Of a stretch of 64,000 bases of DNA, positions 16,522 through 27,708 are shown one piece after another. Source of the stretch: Solwaraspora sp. WMMD1047 (GTDB lineage: Bacteria; Actinomycetota; Actinomycetes; Mycobacteriales; Micromonosporaceae); contig NZ_JARUBL010000001.1 of NCBI RefSeq assembly GCF_029626155.1, positions 4,196,501 through 4,260,500 on the forward strand, written 5' to 3'. The position numbers were made by a program, and so were the translations under genes. Within the stretch, counting starts at the first letter, position 1, and the number at the start of each line of letters is the position of its first letter. The notes beneath the pieces are model-generated. The model made no database searches and was not told where the DNA came from. It was given only the letters and a program-made list of their open reading frames with translations.

Positions 16522-19500
16522 ATGTCGAAGCCAGCCACCGCCCCCACGCCCGCCGTACTACCCGGACATCGCGAGCTGCGGGAGCGGCTGGCCGAGGTGA
16601 TGCTGCGCGACCAGCGCCGGATCGAACGCCGGCTGGACGGCCTGCGCAAGATCCGCGACGCGGGCCGGCGGGCGGCTGCCACCGGGCAGGTGGCGGCCGA
16701 CCTGGAGGCGGCGGAGCGCCGGCTCGCCGCCCGCCGGGCGGCGGTACCGCAGATCGACTATCCGGCCGAGCTGCCGGTCAGCGCGAAGCGGGACGACATC
16801 CTGACCGCGATCCAGGACCACCAGGTGGTGATCGTGGCCGGCGAGACCGGCTCGGGCAAGACCACCCAGTTGCCGAAGATCTGCCTGGCGGCCGGTCGGG
16901 GCGTGCGGGGCCAGATCGGGCACACCCAGCCGCGCCGGCTGGCGGCGCGCACGGTCGCCGACCGGATCGCGGAGGAGCTGGGCACCCAGCTCGGCGACAC
17001 GGTCGGCTACAAGGTCCGCTTCACCGACCAGGTCAGTGACCGGACGCTCGTCAAGCTGATGACCGACGGCATCCTCCTGGCCGAGTTGCAGCGCGACCGG
17101 ATGCTGCGCCAGTACGACACCCTGATCATCGACGAGGCGCACGAGCGCAGCCTGAACGTCGACTTCATCCTCGGCTACCTCAAGCAACTGCTCCCCCGCC
17201 GGCCCGACCTCAAGGTGGTCATCACCTCGGCGACCATCGACCCCCAGCGGTTCGCCGCGCACTTCGGGGACGCCCCGATCATCGAGGTCTCCGGCCGGAC
17301 CTACCCGGTCGAGGTCCGGTACCGCCCACTCGTGCTCACCACCGGCCCCGCCGACGACCCGACCGGCGGCCCTGACACCGACACGACCGCCGCCGTCGAC
17401 AGCACCCCCGTAGCCGCCACCGGCGATACCCGCACGACCGGCGATCCCAGCGAAACCGGCGACGCGGGCGACTCCGGCGGCGACAACGTGCGCGACCAGG
17501 TGCAGGCCATCGGCGACGCGGTCACCGAGCTGGCCGCCGAAGGTCCGGGCGACATCCTGGTCTTCCTCAGCGGGGAACGGGAGATCCGGGACACCGCCGA
17601 CGCGCTGGGCCGGCTGGTCCAGTCCCGGCCGGCGTTGCGCGGCACCGAAATCCTGCCGCTCTACGCGCGGCTCTCCACCGCCGAGCAGCACCGCGTCTTC
17701 CAGGCACACACCGGCCGCCGGGTGGTGCTGGCCACGAACGTCGCCGAGACATCGCTGACCGTGCCCGGCATCAAGTACGTGGTCGACCCCGGCACCGCCA
17801 GGATCTCCCGCTACAGCCACCGGCTCAAGGTGCAACGGCTGCCGATCGAGCCGGTGTCCCAGGCGTCGGCCAACCAGCGCAAGGGCCGCTGCGGTCGGAC
17901 CTCGGACGGCATCTGCATCCGGCTCTACGACGAACAGGACTTCCTCGCCCGGCCCGAGTTCACCGACCCGGAGATCCTGCGCACCAACCTCGCCTCGGTG
18001 ATCCTGCAGATGACGGCGATCGGGCTCGGCGACATCGCGGCCTTTCCGTTCATCGACCCACCGGACCGGCGCAACGTCACCGACGGCGTGAACCTGCTGC
18101 ACGAGCTCGGCGCGCTGGATGCCACCCCCGGCCGGACCGAGCTGGGGCTGACCCCGCTCGGTCGGCATCTGGCGCAGCTTCCGGTGGATCCCCGGCTGGC
18201 CCGGATGGTCCTGGAGGGCGAACGCAACGGCTGTGCCACCGAGGTGATGGTGATCGCGGCCGCGCTGTCCATCCAGGATCCCCGCGAGCGGCCGGCTGAC
18301 AAGCAGGCCCAGGCCGACCAGACACACGCCCGCTTCGCCGACCCGGAGTCGGACTTCGTCACCCTGCTAAACCTCTGGCGCTACCTGCGCGAGCAGCAGA
18401 CCGCGCTCTCCTCCAGCGCCTTCCGCCGGATGTGTCGCGCCGAATACCTCAACTACCTACGGGTACGCGAATGGCAGGACATCGTCAGCCAGCTCCGGCA
18501 GGTGCTGCGCACCCTCGACGACGGCGCCGCCGGCCGTGGTGCGGCCAAAGGCGGCCCAACCAAAGGCGACGCAGCCCGAGGCGAGGCAGCCAAAGGCAAC
18601 GCAGCCAGGGGCAACGCGTCCAGAGACCTTGCGGCCAGCGACGGTGAGGCCCGGGCCGAGGGAGACGGCCCAGAGCTGGACGCCGCGCGGATCCACCAGT
18701 CGCTGCTGGCCGGGCTGCTGTCACACGTCGGGTTCCGCGACGTCATCGACAAGACCGGGCGGCCGGCGCCCGAGGCCGGCGGCCGGCCGGCGGGCGCCCG
18801 CAACGAGTACCTCGGTGCCCGGGGCGCCCGGTTCGCACTCTTCCCGGGCTCGGCGCTGTTCCGTCGGCCGCCGCGTTGGGTGATGGCCGCCGAACTGGTG
18901 GAGACCTCCCGGCTCTGGGGGCGGATGGCCGCCCGGGTGGAACCGGAGTGGGTCGAGGCGCTCGCCGGGCACCTGGTCAAACGCTCCTACAGCGAACCGC
19001 ACTGGGAGAAGAAGCAGGCCGCTGTGCTGGCGTACGAGAAGGTCACGCTCTTCGGCCTGCCGCTGGTCACCGGCCGGAAGGTGAACTTCGGCCGGATCGA
19101 CCCGGCGCTGTCGCGGGAACTGTTCATCCGGCACGCGCTGGTGGAGGGCGACTGGGAGACCCGGCACCAGTTCTTCCACGACAACCGGGCCCTGCTCGAC
19201 GAGGTGTCCGAATTGGAGAACCGGGTTCGGCGCCGCGACATCCTCGTCGACGACGAGGCGCTGTTCGAGTTCTACGACCAGCGGCTGCCCGCCGACGTCG
19301 TCTCCGGCCGGCACTTCGACAGCTGGTGGAAGCGCGCCCGCCGCGACCAGCCGGACCTGCTCGGCTTCGAGAAGGCGATGCTTGTCAATCCGGGACGCGG
19401 CGGGGTGACCGAGGAGGACTACCCGGACGAGTGGCGCGCCGGTGATCTCAGCCTGCCACTGACCTACCGGTTCGAGCCCGGCACCAGCACCGACGGGGTC

Positions 19501-20781
19501 ACCGTCGACGTGCCGTTGCCGATGCTCAACCAGGTCAGCCCGGACGACTTCGACTGGCAGGTGCCGGGGCTGCGCGAGGAGCTGGTGATCGCGCTGATCA
19601 GGTCGCTGCCGAAGGCCGTACGCCGGAATTTTGTTCCGGTGCCGGACCACGCGCGGGCCGCGCTGGCCGCGATCACGCCGGGTCGGGAGCCGCTGTTGGA
19701 CGCGCTGGCCCGGGAGCTGCGCCGGCTGACCGGGGTGCTGGTGCCCCGGGACGCCTGGGACCTGACCCGGTTGCCGGCCCACCTGCGGCCCACCTTCCGG
19801 GTCGTCGACGACGAGCGCGGGTCGGTCGCCGAGGGTAAGGACCTGGCCGCGCTGCAACGCCAGCTCGCTCCGGAGGTACGCCGGACCGTGGCCGCCGTCG
19901 CGCCGGAGGTGGAACGGCGCGGGCTGCGCCAGTGGAGCATCGGCACCCTGCCGCGCACCATCGACCAGGTCCGGGCCGGTTACCAGGTGACCGCCTATCC
20001 GGCGCTCGTCGACGAGGGCGACAGCGTCGCGGTGCGGGTCTTCGACTCCGAGGCCGAGCAGCGGCAGGCGATGTGGGCCGGCACCCGCCGGCTGCTGCGG
20101 CTCACCCTGCCGTCGCCGGCGAAGTTCGTCTCCGGGCGGCTGACCAACGCGGAGAAGCTGGCGCTCAGTCGCAACCCGCACCAGAGTGTGCTGGACCTGC
20201 TCGACGACGCGGCCGGCGCGGCGGTCGACAAGCTGATGGCCGAGGCGGGTGGGCCGGCCTGGGACGAGGCCGGCTTCGCCGCGCTGCGGGAGAAGGTCCG
20301 CGCGGGTCTGGTGGAGACCGCCGTCGAGGTGGTCGACCGGGTCCGCCGGACGCTGGCGGTGGCGTACCAGGTCGAGCAGCGGCTCGGCCGGACCACGGAC
20401 CTGGCGCTGGTCGCGGCGCTGGCCGACATCCGGGGGCAGCTCTCCGCGTTGGTGCACCGGGGCTTCATCACCGAGGTCGGCTACGCCCGCCTCGCCGACC
20501 TGCCCCGCTACCTGGCGGCGATCGAGCGCCGGCTGGACCGGCTGCCGACCAACCCGCAGCGCGACCGGGAGCAGCAGGCCCGCATCGAGCAGGTCCAGCA
20601 GGAGTACGCCGACCTGGTCGCCGGCCTGCCGCCGGCCCGCCGGGCCGACGACGCGGTACGCCAGCTGCGGTGGATGATCGAGGAGCTGCGGGTGAACGTC
20701 TTCGCCCAGGCGCTCGGCACCCCGTACCCGGTCTCCGAGCAGCGGATCTACCGGGTGATGGATGAGGTGGAGGCAGGCTGA
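16522..20781 (+). CDS. hrpA: ATP-dependent RNA helicase HrpA
   Basis: The 1,419-residue DEAH helicase has GETGSGKT at 107-114, QPRRLAARTVADRIAEE (motif Ia), DEAH at 204-207, SAT in VITSATIDPQRFAAHF, and motif VI NQRKGRCGRTSDGICIRLY. The HA2/OB region and a long DUF3418 C-terminal domain follow, including FGLPLVTGRKVNFGRIDP. It is longer than the roughly 1,300 residues of E. coli HrpA because of two low-complexity inserts. One, near 273-325 within the helicase core, is Thr/Asp-rich; the other, near 669-715, has KGNAARGNA-type repeats. The ATG at 16522 precedes HRELRERLAEVMLRDQRR, where homologues begin. HrpA rescues stalled ribosomes in E. coli. The downstream acetyltransferase overlaps it by one base. 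Confidence 0.96.
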   Translation: MSKPATAPTPAVLPGHRELRERLAEVMLRDQRRIERRLDGLRKIRDAGRRAAATGQVAADLEAAERRLAARRAAVPQIDYPAELPVSAKRDDILTAIQDHQVVIVAGETGSGKTTQLPKICLAAGRGVRGQIGHTQPRRLAARTVADRIAEELGTQLGDTVGYKVRFTDQVSDRTLVKLMTDGILLAELQRDRMLRQYDTLIIDEAHERSLNVDFILGYLKQLLPRRPDLKVVITSATIDPQRFAAHFGDAPIIEVSGRTYPVEVRYRPLVLTTGPADDPTGGPDTDTTAAVDSTPVAATGDTRTTGDPSETGDAGDSGGDNVRDQVQAIGDAVTELAAEGPGDILVFLSGEREIRDTADALGRLVQSRPALRGTEILPLYARLSTAEQHRVFQAHTGRRVVLATNVAETSLTVPGIKYVVDPGTARISRYSHRLKVQRLPIEPVSQASANQRKGRCGRTSDGICIRLYDEQDFLARPEFTDPEILRTNLASVILQMTAIGLGDIAAFPFIDPPDRRNVTDGVNLLHELGALDATPGRTELGLTPLGRHLAQLPVDPRLARMVLEGERNGCATEVMVIAAALSIQDPRERPADKQAQADQTHARFADPESDFVTLLNLWRYLREQQTALSSSAFRRMCRAEYLNYLRVREWQDIVSQLRQVLRTLDDGAAGRGAAKGGPTKGDAARGEAAKGNAARGNASRDLAASDGEARAEGDGPELDAARIHQSLLAGLLSHVGFRDVIDKTGRPAPEAGGRPAGARNEYLGARGARFALFPGSALFRRPPRWVMAAELVETSRLWGRMAARVEPEWVEALAGHLVKRSYSEPHWEKKQAAVLAYEKVTLFGLPLVTGRKVNFGRIDPALSRELFIRHALVEGDWETRHQFFHDNRALLDEVSELENRVRRRDILVDDEALFEFYDQRLPADVVSGRHFDSWWKRARRDQPDLLGFEKAMLVNPGRGGVTEEDYPDEWRAGDLSLPLTYRFEPGTSTDGVTVDVPLPMLNQVSPDDFDWQVPGLREELVIALIRSLPKAVRRNFVPVPDHARAALAAITPGREPLLDALARELRRLTGVLVPRDAWDLTRLPAHLRPTFRVVDDERGSVAEGKDLAALQRQLAPEVRRTVAAVAPEVERRGLRQWSIGTLPRTIDQVRAGYQVTAYPALVDEGDSVAVRVFDSEAEQRQAMWAGTRRLLRLTLPSPAKFVSGRLTNAEKLALSRNPHQSVLDLLDDAAGAAVDKLMAEAGGPAWDEAGFAALREKVRAGLVETAVEVVDRVRRTLAVAYQVEQRLGRTTDLALVAALADIRGQLSALVHRGFITEVGYARLADLPRYLAAIERRLDRLPTNPQRDREQQARIEQVQQEYADLVAGLPPARRADDAVRQLRWMIEELRVNVFAQALGTPYPVSEQRIYRVMDEVEAG

Positions 20782-21236
20782 TGAAGATCGTCGACGACGA
20801 CCTGTCCGGGCCGGAGATCGCCCGGTTCCTCGCCGAGCACGTCGCGCAGATGCGCTCGCTCACGCCGTTGGAGAGCAAACACGCCCTCGACCTGGACGGG
20901 CTCCGTAAGCCGGAGATCACCTTCTGGTCGGTGCTGGACGGTGCCACGCTCGTCGGCTGCGGTGCGCTCAAGCGGCTGGACCCGGAGCACGCCGAGGTGA
21001 AGTCGATGCGGACAGACCCGGGACGCCGACGCGGCGGGATCGCGTCGCTACTGCTGTCGCACCTGATCGCCGAGGCGGGCCGGATGGGGTTCCGGCGGCT
21101 GAGCCTGGAGACCGGCTCGGCCGACTTCTTCCTGCCGGCCCGCCGGCTGTACGCGAAGTTCGGGTTCGAGGTCTGCGAACCGTTCGCCGACTACCGCCCC
21201 GACCCGCACAGCGTCTTCATGACCAGGGTGCTCTGA
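20781..21236 (+). CDS. GNAT-family N-acetyltransferase
   Basis: The 151-residue protein shows the GNAT acetyl-CoA site KSMRTDPGRRRGGIASLLLSHLIAEA (R/Q-x-x-G-x-G/A type) and the following RLSLETGSADFFLPARRLYAKFGF segment. It would transfer an acetyl group from acetyl-CoA to an amine; the substrate cannot be told. Its ATG shares one base with the hrpA stop (TGATG), so the two are translationally coupled. It is convergent with the next gene, nine bases away. Confidence 0.92.
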   Translation: MKIVDDDLSGPEIARFLAEHVAQMRSLTPLESKHALDLDGLRKPEITFWSVLDGATLVGCGALKRLDPEHAEVKSMRTDPGRRRGGIASLLLSHLIAEAGRMGFRRLSLETGSADFFLPARRLYAKFGFEVCEPFADYRPDPHSVFMTRVL

Positions 21237-21244
21237 CGGAGCCA

Positions 21245-22120
21245 CTAACCACCGATCTCAGTCCAGACGGCAACGGCGATCCAGCCGACGAAGACCGCGG
21301 CGCCGAGCCATCCCACGACACGCGGCAGCCGGTCCCGGACCCGGTTGCGGCCCAGCAGGGCCGTCACCTCGGCCGCCGAACCGGCCAGCACGTAGGTCTC
21401 CCGCCGGTGCGCCGGTGCCAGCACCAGTCCCTCCGGTCGCCGCTGCGGCCGGGCCAGCACGCTGACCGGCTGGTCGGGCTCGACGATCCGCTCCCTGACC
21501 ACGTATCGGCTGTTGGGCCGCGGGCCGGACAGCGTGCCGGCGGACACCAGCCCGCGGGTCACCAGGTCGGCGAGGAGCGGCCCGAGCTCGATCGGACCGG
21601 TTCCGCGCCGGGTGCCCGGTGGTGGGGGCCACGGCCGGGTCGACACCTCCTCGACCGCCGGCCGCCAGGCTCCCGGAGCCTTCCAGAGCGCTCCCGGAGG
21701 CTGGCAGTAGAGCGCCTCGTCCAGCCAACCGGTGGCCTCCCCGGCCGCCAGCCGCAGCGGGCCGGCGGACCGGAACCGGTGCAGTGGTTGTTTCACCGTC
21801 GCGCCGTGTTCGCCACTCGTGTCGTACCGGTGCTCGACCTCCGCCTCGAAGGCCAGGCAGTCCACCCGGGTCACCGGCGCGCTGAGCGGTCCTGCCGGCC
21901 CGGGTCGCAGGATTCCACTCACCCGGCAGAGCGGAGGCAGTTCGGTCGCCGGCATCTGTACCAGTCGGGCCAGCTCCAGCGAAGGCGCCCGCCGGACCTC
22001 CCGGTGCAGCCGGTGCAGCCGGGGCAGCGCGCTGGCGTCGAGCAGGGCCATGAACAGCATGGTCAGGCAGGCGAGCGTGATCCCGCACGCAACCAGAACG
22101 TCCAGCGTGTTCGGTGGCAT
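21245..22120 (-). CDS. Membrane protein resembling the GIDE/MUL1 domain
   Basis: The 291-residue protein has an N-terminal membrane helix (about 8-28), a large soluble domain and a C-terminal helix (about 268-286). Features such as CRVSGILRPGPAGPLSAPVTRVDCLAFEAEVEH and RYVVRERIVEPDQPVSVLA recall the membrane-flanked GIDE domain of mitochondrial MUL1 and its bacterial relatives, which lack the RING. In bacteria such domains occur near membrane stress genes, but no function is established. Similarity is at the pattern level only. It seems to be transcribed alone, convergent with the GNAT gene. Confidence 0.65.
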   Translation of the reverse strand: MPPNTLDVLVACGITLACLTMLFMALLDASALPRLHRLHREVRRAPSLELARLVQMPATELPPLCRVSGILRPGPAGPLSAPVTRVDCLAFEAEVEHRYDTSGEHGATVKQPLHRFRSAGPLRLAAGEATGWLDEALYCQPPGALWKAPGAWRPAVEEVSTRPWPPPPGTRRGTGPIELGPLLADLVTRGLVSAGTLSGPRPNSRYVVRERIVEPDQPVSVLARPQRRPEGLVLAPAHRRETYVLAGSAAEVTALLGRNRVRDRLPRVVGWLGAAVFVGWIAVAVWTEIGG

Positions 22121-22238
22121 GGCCGTCTCCCGTCACCCGGCTGCAGACCACGGTAGCCAGGCCGGCCAACACCGGCCGCCGCTGCCGGAGGTCACGGCGT
22201 TGACGCTGCTCGGCCGGGCGAACTACGGTCACCCGGAT

Positions 22239-22967
22239 ATGGAGCAGCCACACCAGCCGCCGTTGCCCGGCGGGGTCGGGATCTCCCGGCTCTGTGTGTA
22301 CGACACCCTCGCCCCGGACGGCGCGGTCGGCGGCAGTCCACACCTGCACCTGTGCTGCGCGGAGGCGTACGTGGTGTCGGCCGGCGCCGGGCTGGTGCAG
22401 ACCCTGACCCTGGCCGGTTACCGGGAGACGGTGCTACGCCCGGGTGCGGTGGTCTGGTTCGCGCCGGGCACCATCCACCGGCTGGTCAACCACGGTGGCC
22501 TGGAGATCGTGGTGCTGATGCAGAACAGCGGCCTACCCGAGGCGGGCGACGCGGTGCTGACCTTTCCGCCCGAGGTGCTGGCCGACCCCGCGGCGTACGC
22601 CGCGGCGGCGACGCTGCCGGGCGGTGGCGCGCCGGGCGGGGACCTGGCCGCCGCGTACGCCCGCCGGGACCTGGCGGTCCGCGGCTTCGAGCGGCTCCGC
22701 GACGCCGCGCTGGCCGGCGATGTCGCGCCGTTGCGGGAGTTCCACGCCGCGGCGGTGCGCCTGGTCCGGCCGATGCTGGCCGGTTGGCGGCGGCGGTGGC
22801 GCGACGGGGCGCTGCGGGCCGCCGAGGAGACCGGTCGGCAGCTCGACGCGCTGGCCGACGGCGCGGCCCCGCACCTGGCGGCGGCCGATGTCTACGCCAT
22901 CGCCGAACCGGACGAACGGGGCCGGCACGGCATGTGCGGGCTGCTGGACACCTACCCGGTGCGCTGA
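22239..22967 (+). CDS. Cupin-domain protein
   Basis: The 242-residue protein has an N-terminal cupin barrel (about 10-110). SPHLHLCCAEAYVVSAGAG supplies a His-x-His-x4-Glu type metal motif and PGAVVWFAPGTIHRLVNHG supplies the second His. Residues 120-220 are an Ala/Arg-rich helical region with no recognised domain. The ATG at 22239 lacks a clear ribosome-binding site. A weak hairpin (22983-22999, GGGCGG/CCGCCC) follows the stop. It may be a metal-dependent isomerase or a sensor; no partner enzyme is adjacent. Confidence 0.75.
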   Translation: MEQPHQPPLPGGVGISRLCVYDTLAPDGAVGGSPHLHLCCAEAYVVSAGAGLVQTLTLAGYRETVLRPGAVVWFAPGTIHRLVNHGGLEIVVLMQNSGLPEAGDAVLTFPPEVLADPAAYAAAATLPGGGAPGGDLAAAYARRDLAVRGFERLRDAALAGDVAPLREFHAAAVRLVRPMLAGWRRRWRDGALRAAEETGRQLDALADGAAPHLAAADVYAIAEPDERGRHGMCGLLDTYPVR

Positions 22968-23081
22968 CCGGGCCGGCAGGCCGGGCGGTCGATCCGCCCA
23001 ATGCGGGTCACCGAGGACGGTTACCTGGGCGTCATCGTCTTCGGTGCCGACTGGCGATTCCGACGGCGCCCGGGCGGGCGG

Positions 23082-24026
23082 TCAGCCGGTCGGGTCGAAG
23101 GTGGGGTGCACGCCGGCCGGCAGGCCGTCCCGCTCGGCGGCGTCGCGCAGGTAGCCGAAGAGGATCCGACGCAGCGCCCGGGCGGCGTGGGTCGGTTCGC
23201 CCTCCCGCCGCCGGGCCAGCGCGATGGTCCGGTGCACCCCGGGCGGCGCGAGTGGGGTGATCCGGATGCCGGGGCGGCCGGTCACCACGATGCCGGGCAC
23301 CAGGGCGACGCCGAGGCCGGCGGCGACGAAGCTGAGCACCGAGTCCATCTCCGCGCCGTCGACCGCCAGGGTCGGTTCGAAGCCGGCCTGCCGGCACGCG
23401 TCGAGCGTCGCGTCGCGCAGGTCGTAGCCGGTCCGGAACATCACCAGTGGGTGGTCGCGCAGCTCGGCTAGGGGCAGCGCACCGTCGACGGTGGTGCCGG
23501 GCAGCGGATCGGTCGAGGCGACCACCAGCCCCTCCCGCAGGATCGGCTCGACCCGCAGCGCCGGGTCGGGGCCGGGTGCGGGTTGGATGATCAGTGCCAG
23601 GTCCAGCTCGCCGCGGAGCAGGTCGCGGACGAGGTCCTGCGAGCCGCTCTCCTCCACCCGCAGCTCCACGTTGGGGTGGGCGTCGCGGAACCGGCGCAGC
23701 ACCGGGGGCGCCAGTGACGCGCAGAGGCTGGGGGTGGCGCCGAGCCGCAGCCGGCCGCGTCGGACGCCGACCAGCTCCTGCACCTCGCGCCGGGCGGTGT
23801 CGACGTCGGCGAGGATCCGGCGGGCCAGCGGCAGCAGCACCTCGCCGGCGGCGGTGAGTCGGGTGCCGCCGCGGACCCGTTCGAACAGGGGTGCGCCGAG
23901 GTCGGCCTCCAGCACGTGAATCTGCTTACTCAGCGAGGGCTGGGTGATGCCGACACTGTCGGCGGCATGTGTGAAATGCCGGGTTTCGGCCACCGCGACG
24001 AAGTACCGCAACTGATGGAGCTGCAT
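23082..24026 (-). CDS. LysR-family transcriptional regulator
   Basis: The 314-residue protein has the standard LysR winged helix-turn-helix (MQLHQLRYFVAVAETRHFTHAADSVGITQPSLSKQIHVLE, residues 1-40) and a C-terminal LysR_substrate domain from about residue 90. The ATG at 24026 has GGTAGG eight bases upstream; another ATG at 24032 is only two bases from it. The gene diverges from sdhCAB with 76 bases between the two starts, and two T-N11-A dyads sit there. Control of the sdh operon is therefore likely, with an unknown co-inducer. Confidence 0.93.
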   Translation of the reverse strand: MQLHQLRYFVAVAETRHFTHAADSVGITQPSLSKQIHVLEADLGAPLFERVRGGTRLTAAGEVLLPLARRILADVDTARREVQELVGVRRGRLRLGATPSLCASLAPPVLRRFRDAHPNVELRVEESGSQDLVRDLLRGELDLALIIQPAPGPDPALRVEPILREGLVVASTDPLPGTTVDGALPLAELRDHPLVMFRTGYDLRDATLDACRQAGFEPTLAVDGAEMDSVLSFVAAGLGVALVPGIVVTGRPGIRITPLAPPGVHRTIALARRREGEPTHAARALRRILFGYLRDAAERDGLPAGVHPTFDPTG

Positions 24027-24030
24027 CAAC

Positions 24031-24063
24031 ATAGCCTACCGCTATCAAGACTGCTGCTTTGAT
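24031..24063. promoter_or_regulatory. Two LysR-type binding-site candidates
   Basis: ATAGC-CTACC-GCTAT at 24031-24045 is a perfect 5-5-5 dyad, and ATCAA at 24044-24048 with TTGAT at 24059-24063 is a second one. Both fit the T-N11-A pattern of LysR boxes and lie between the divergent lysR and sdhC genes. The first overlaps the lysR start region, as expected for autoregulation. Binding is inferred. Confidence 0.65.
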
Positions 24064-24102
24064 GCATTGGACGACTGATGGCAGCTCTCTTAGCGTCGAA
24101 GG

Positions 24103-24800
24103 ATGGCAGTAGCGACCGGCTCACCGACCCGGGCACCGATCCGCTCCACCGTGGGCCGCAAGGTCCTGATGGCGGTCTCGGGCCTCGTCCTGGTGCTCTT
24201 CCTCGTCGCGCACATGCTCGGCAACCTGAAGATCTTCGTCGGACAAACCTCGTTCGACGAGTACGCCCACTGGCTGCGCGAGATCGGCGCCCCGCTGCTG
24301 CCGGCCACCTGGTATCTCTGGATCCAGCGCGCCGTGCTCAGCGCCGCGCTGGTGGTGCACATCTGGGCGGCCACCTCGCTCGCGCTGGCCGCCCGCCGGG
24401 CCCGCCCGGTCCGGTACGCCCACCGCCCCCGGGTGCAGGGCAGCTACGCGGCCCGGACCATGCGCTGGGGTGGCGTGATCATCCTGCTCTTCGTGATCTA
24501 CCACATCCTCGACCTGACCACCGGCCAGCTCAACCCGGTCGGCGACCCGGCCCGCCCGTACGCCAACGTGGTGGCAGACTTCGCCCCCCAGCGCTGGTAC
24601 GTCACCCTGATCTACGTCCTCGGGATCGTCGCGGTCGGCTTCCACCTGCGGCACGGCCTGTTCAGCGCGCTGCGCAGCCTCGGTCAGCAGACCCCGCGCG
24701 GTGAGCGCCGGGCCCGCGCCGCCGCCCTCGGGTTCGCCGTCGCCCTCAGCGTCGGCTACCTGCTCGTCCCCTTCGCCGTACTCACCGGATTGGTGCGCTG

Positions 24801-24801
<1 letters not shown>
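24103..24801 (+). CDS. sdhC: Succinate dehydrogenase cytochrome b subunit
   Basis: The 232-residue protein has five membrane helices and belongs to the b558-type family (SdhC/FrdC in one chain). It starts with a short cytoplasmic region; [29 protein letters not shown] contains a conserved haem-ligand His. Further His residues lie in [20 protein letters not shown] and [12 protein letters not shown]. It anchors the enzyme and passes electrons to menaquinone. AAGG sits just before the ATG at 24103. The stop shares a base with the sdhA start. Confidence 0.95.
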
Positions 24802-26779
<1,978 letters not shown>

Positions 26780-26783
<4 letters not shown>

Positions 26784-27604
26784 AACTGACCCAGCAGGTC
26801 GCGCGGCATCGCACGGAACCCGGCGGCGCGCGGGAGGGCATGCGCCTGACCCTGCGCGTCTGGCGGCAGACCGGCCCGGACGACCCGGGCCGGATCGTCG
26901 ACTACCCGGTCGACGGCATCTCGCCGGACATGTCGTTCCTGGAGATGCTCGACGTGCTCAACGAGCGGCTCACCGCCGACGGCGACGAGCCGATCGCCTT
27001 CGACCACGACTGCCGGGAGGGCATCTGCGGCGCCTGCGGCATGGTGATCAACGGCGTGGCGCACGGACCGGAGCGGGCCACCACCGCCTGCCAGCTCCAC
27101 ATGCGACACTTCTCGGACGGCCAGACCATCACCATCGAGCCGTGGCGGGCGCGGGCCTTCCCGGTGCTGAAGGACCTGGTGGTGGACCGGTCGGCGCTGG
27201 ACCGGATCATCGCGTCCGGCGGCTACATCTCGGCCGCCGCCGGCAGCGCCCCGGACGCGCATGCCCAGCTGGTGCCGAAGCCGGACGCGGACGCCGCGTT
27301 CGAGTCGGCGGCCTGCATCGGCTGCGGCGCCTGCGTGGCGGCCTGCCCGAACGGCTCGGCGATGCTCTTCACCGCCGCCAAGGTCACCCACCTCGGGCTG
27401 CTCCCGCAGGGGCAGCCGGAGCGGCCGGCCCGGGTACTGGACATGGTCGCGGCGCACGACGAGGCGGGCTTCGGCGGCTGCACCAACGCGGGCGAGTGCA
27501 CCGCGGTCTGCCCCAAGGGCATCCCGCTCACCACCATCGGCCGGCTCAACCGGGACTACCTGCGGGCCAGCGCCGCCCGACGCGGCGGCATGCCCGGCAC
27601 CTGA
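26780..27604 (+). CDS. sdhB: Succinate dehydrogenase iron-sulfur subunit
   Basis: The 274-residue subunit carries three clusters. The [2Fe-2S] Cys are in [12 protein letters not shown] and the following TTACQ. The other two clusters use [14 protein letters not shown] and [14 protein letters not shown]. It conducts electrons from FAD in SdhA to SdhC. The start is the GTG at 26780, which overlaps the sdhA stop as GTGA; no other start fits the coupling. A GC-rich hairpin follows the stop. Confidence 0.96.
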
Positions 27605-27611
27605 CCGGCCC

Positions 27612-27635
27612 GGCCCCGCCGGCTGAGGCGGGGCT
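27612..27635 (+). terminator. Hairpin after sdhB
   Basis: GCCCCGCC at 27613-27620 pairs with GGCGGGGC at 27627-27634 around a 6-base loop, with one extra G-T pair at the base. It starts eight bases after the sdhB stop. There is no T tract, as often in high-GC actinobacteria. Confidence 0.6.
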
Positions 27636-27708
27636 GAGCGTGCGCGGGCGACGGGCGTCCCGACCGGCCGACCTGATCTACGGTTGGGGTGAGGGCTGGG
27701 AGGCGCGG

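Noticed and set aside
16558-18327. A 589-codon open frame on the minus strand opposite hrpA.
   Set aside because: Artefact of high GC third positions; no ribosome-binding site or recognisable domain, and hrpA motifs lie on the other strand.
23001-23471. A + strand frame starting MRVTEDGYLGVIVFGADWRF between the cupin and LysR genes.
   Set aside because: The first 20 residues look protein-like, but the frame then runs through the LysR gene antisense and becomes Arg/Gly-rich; no ribosome-binding site.
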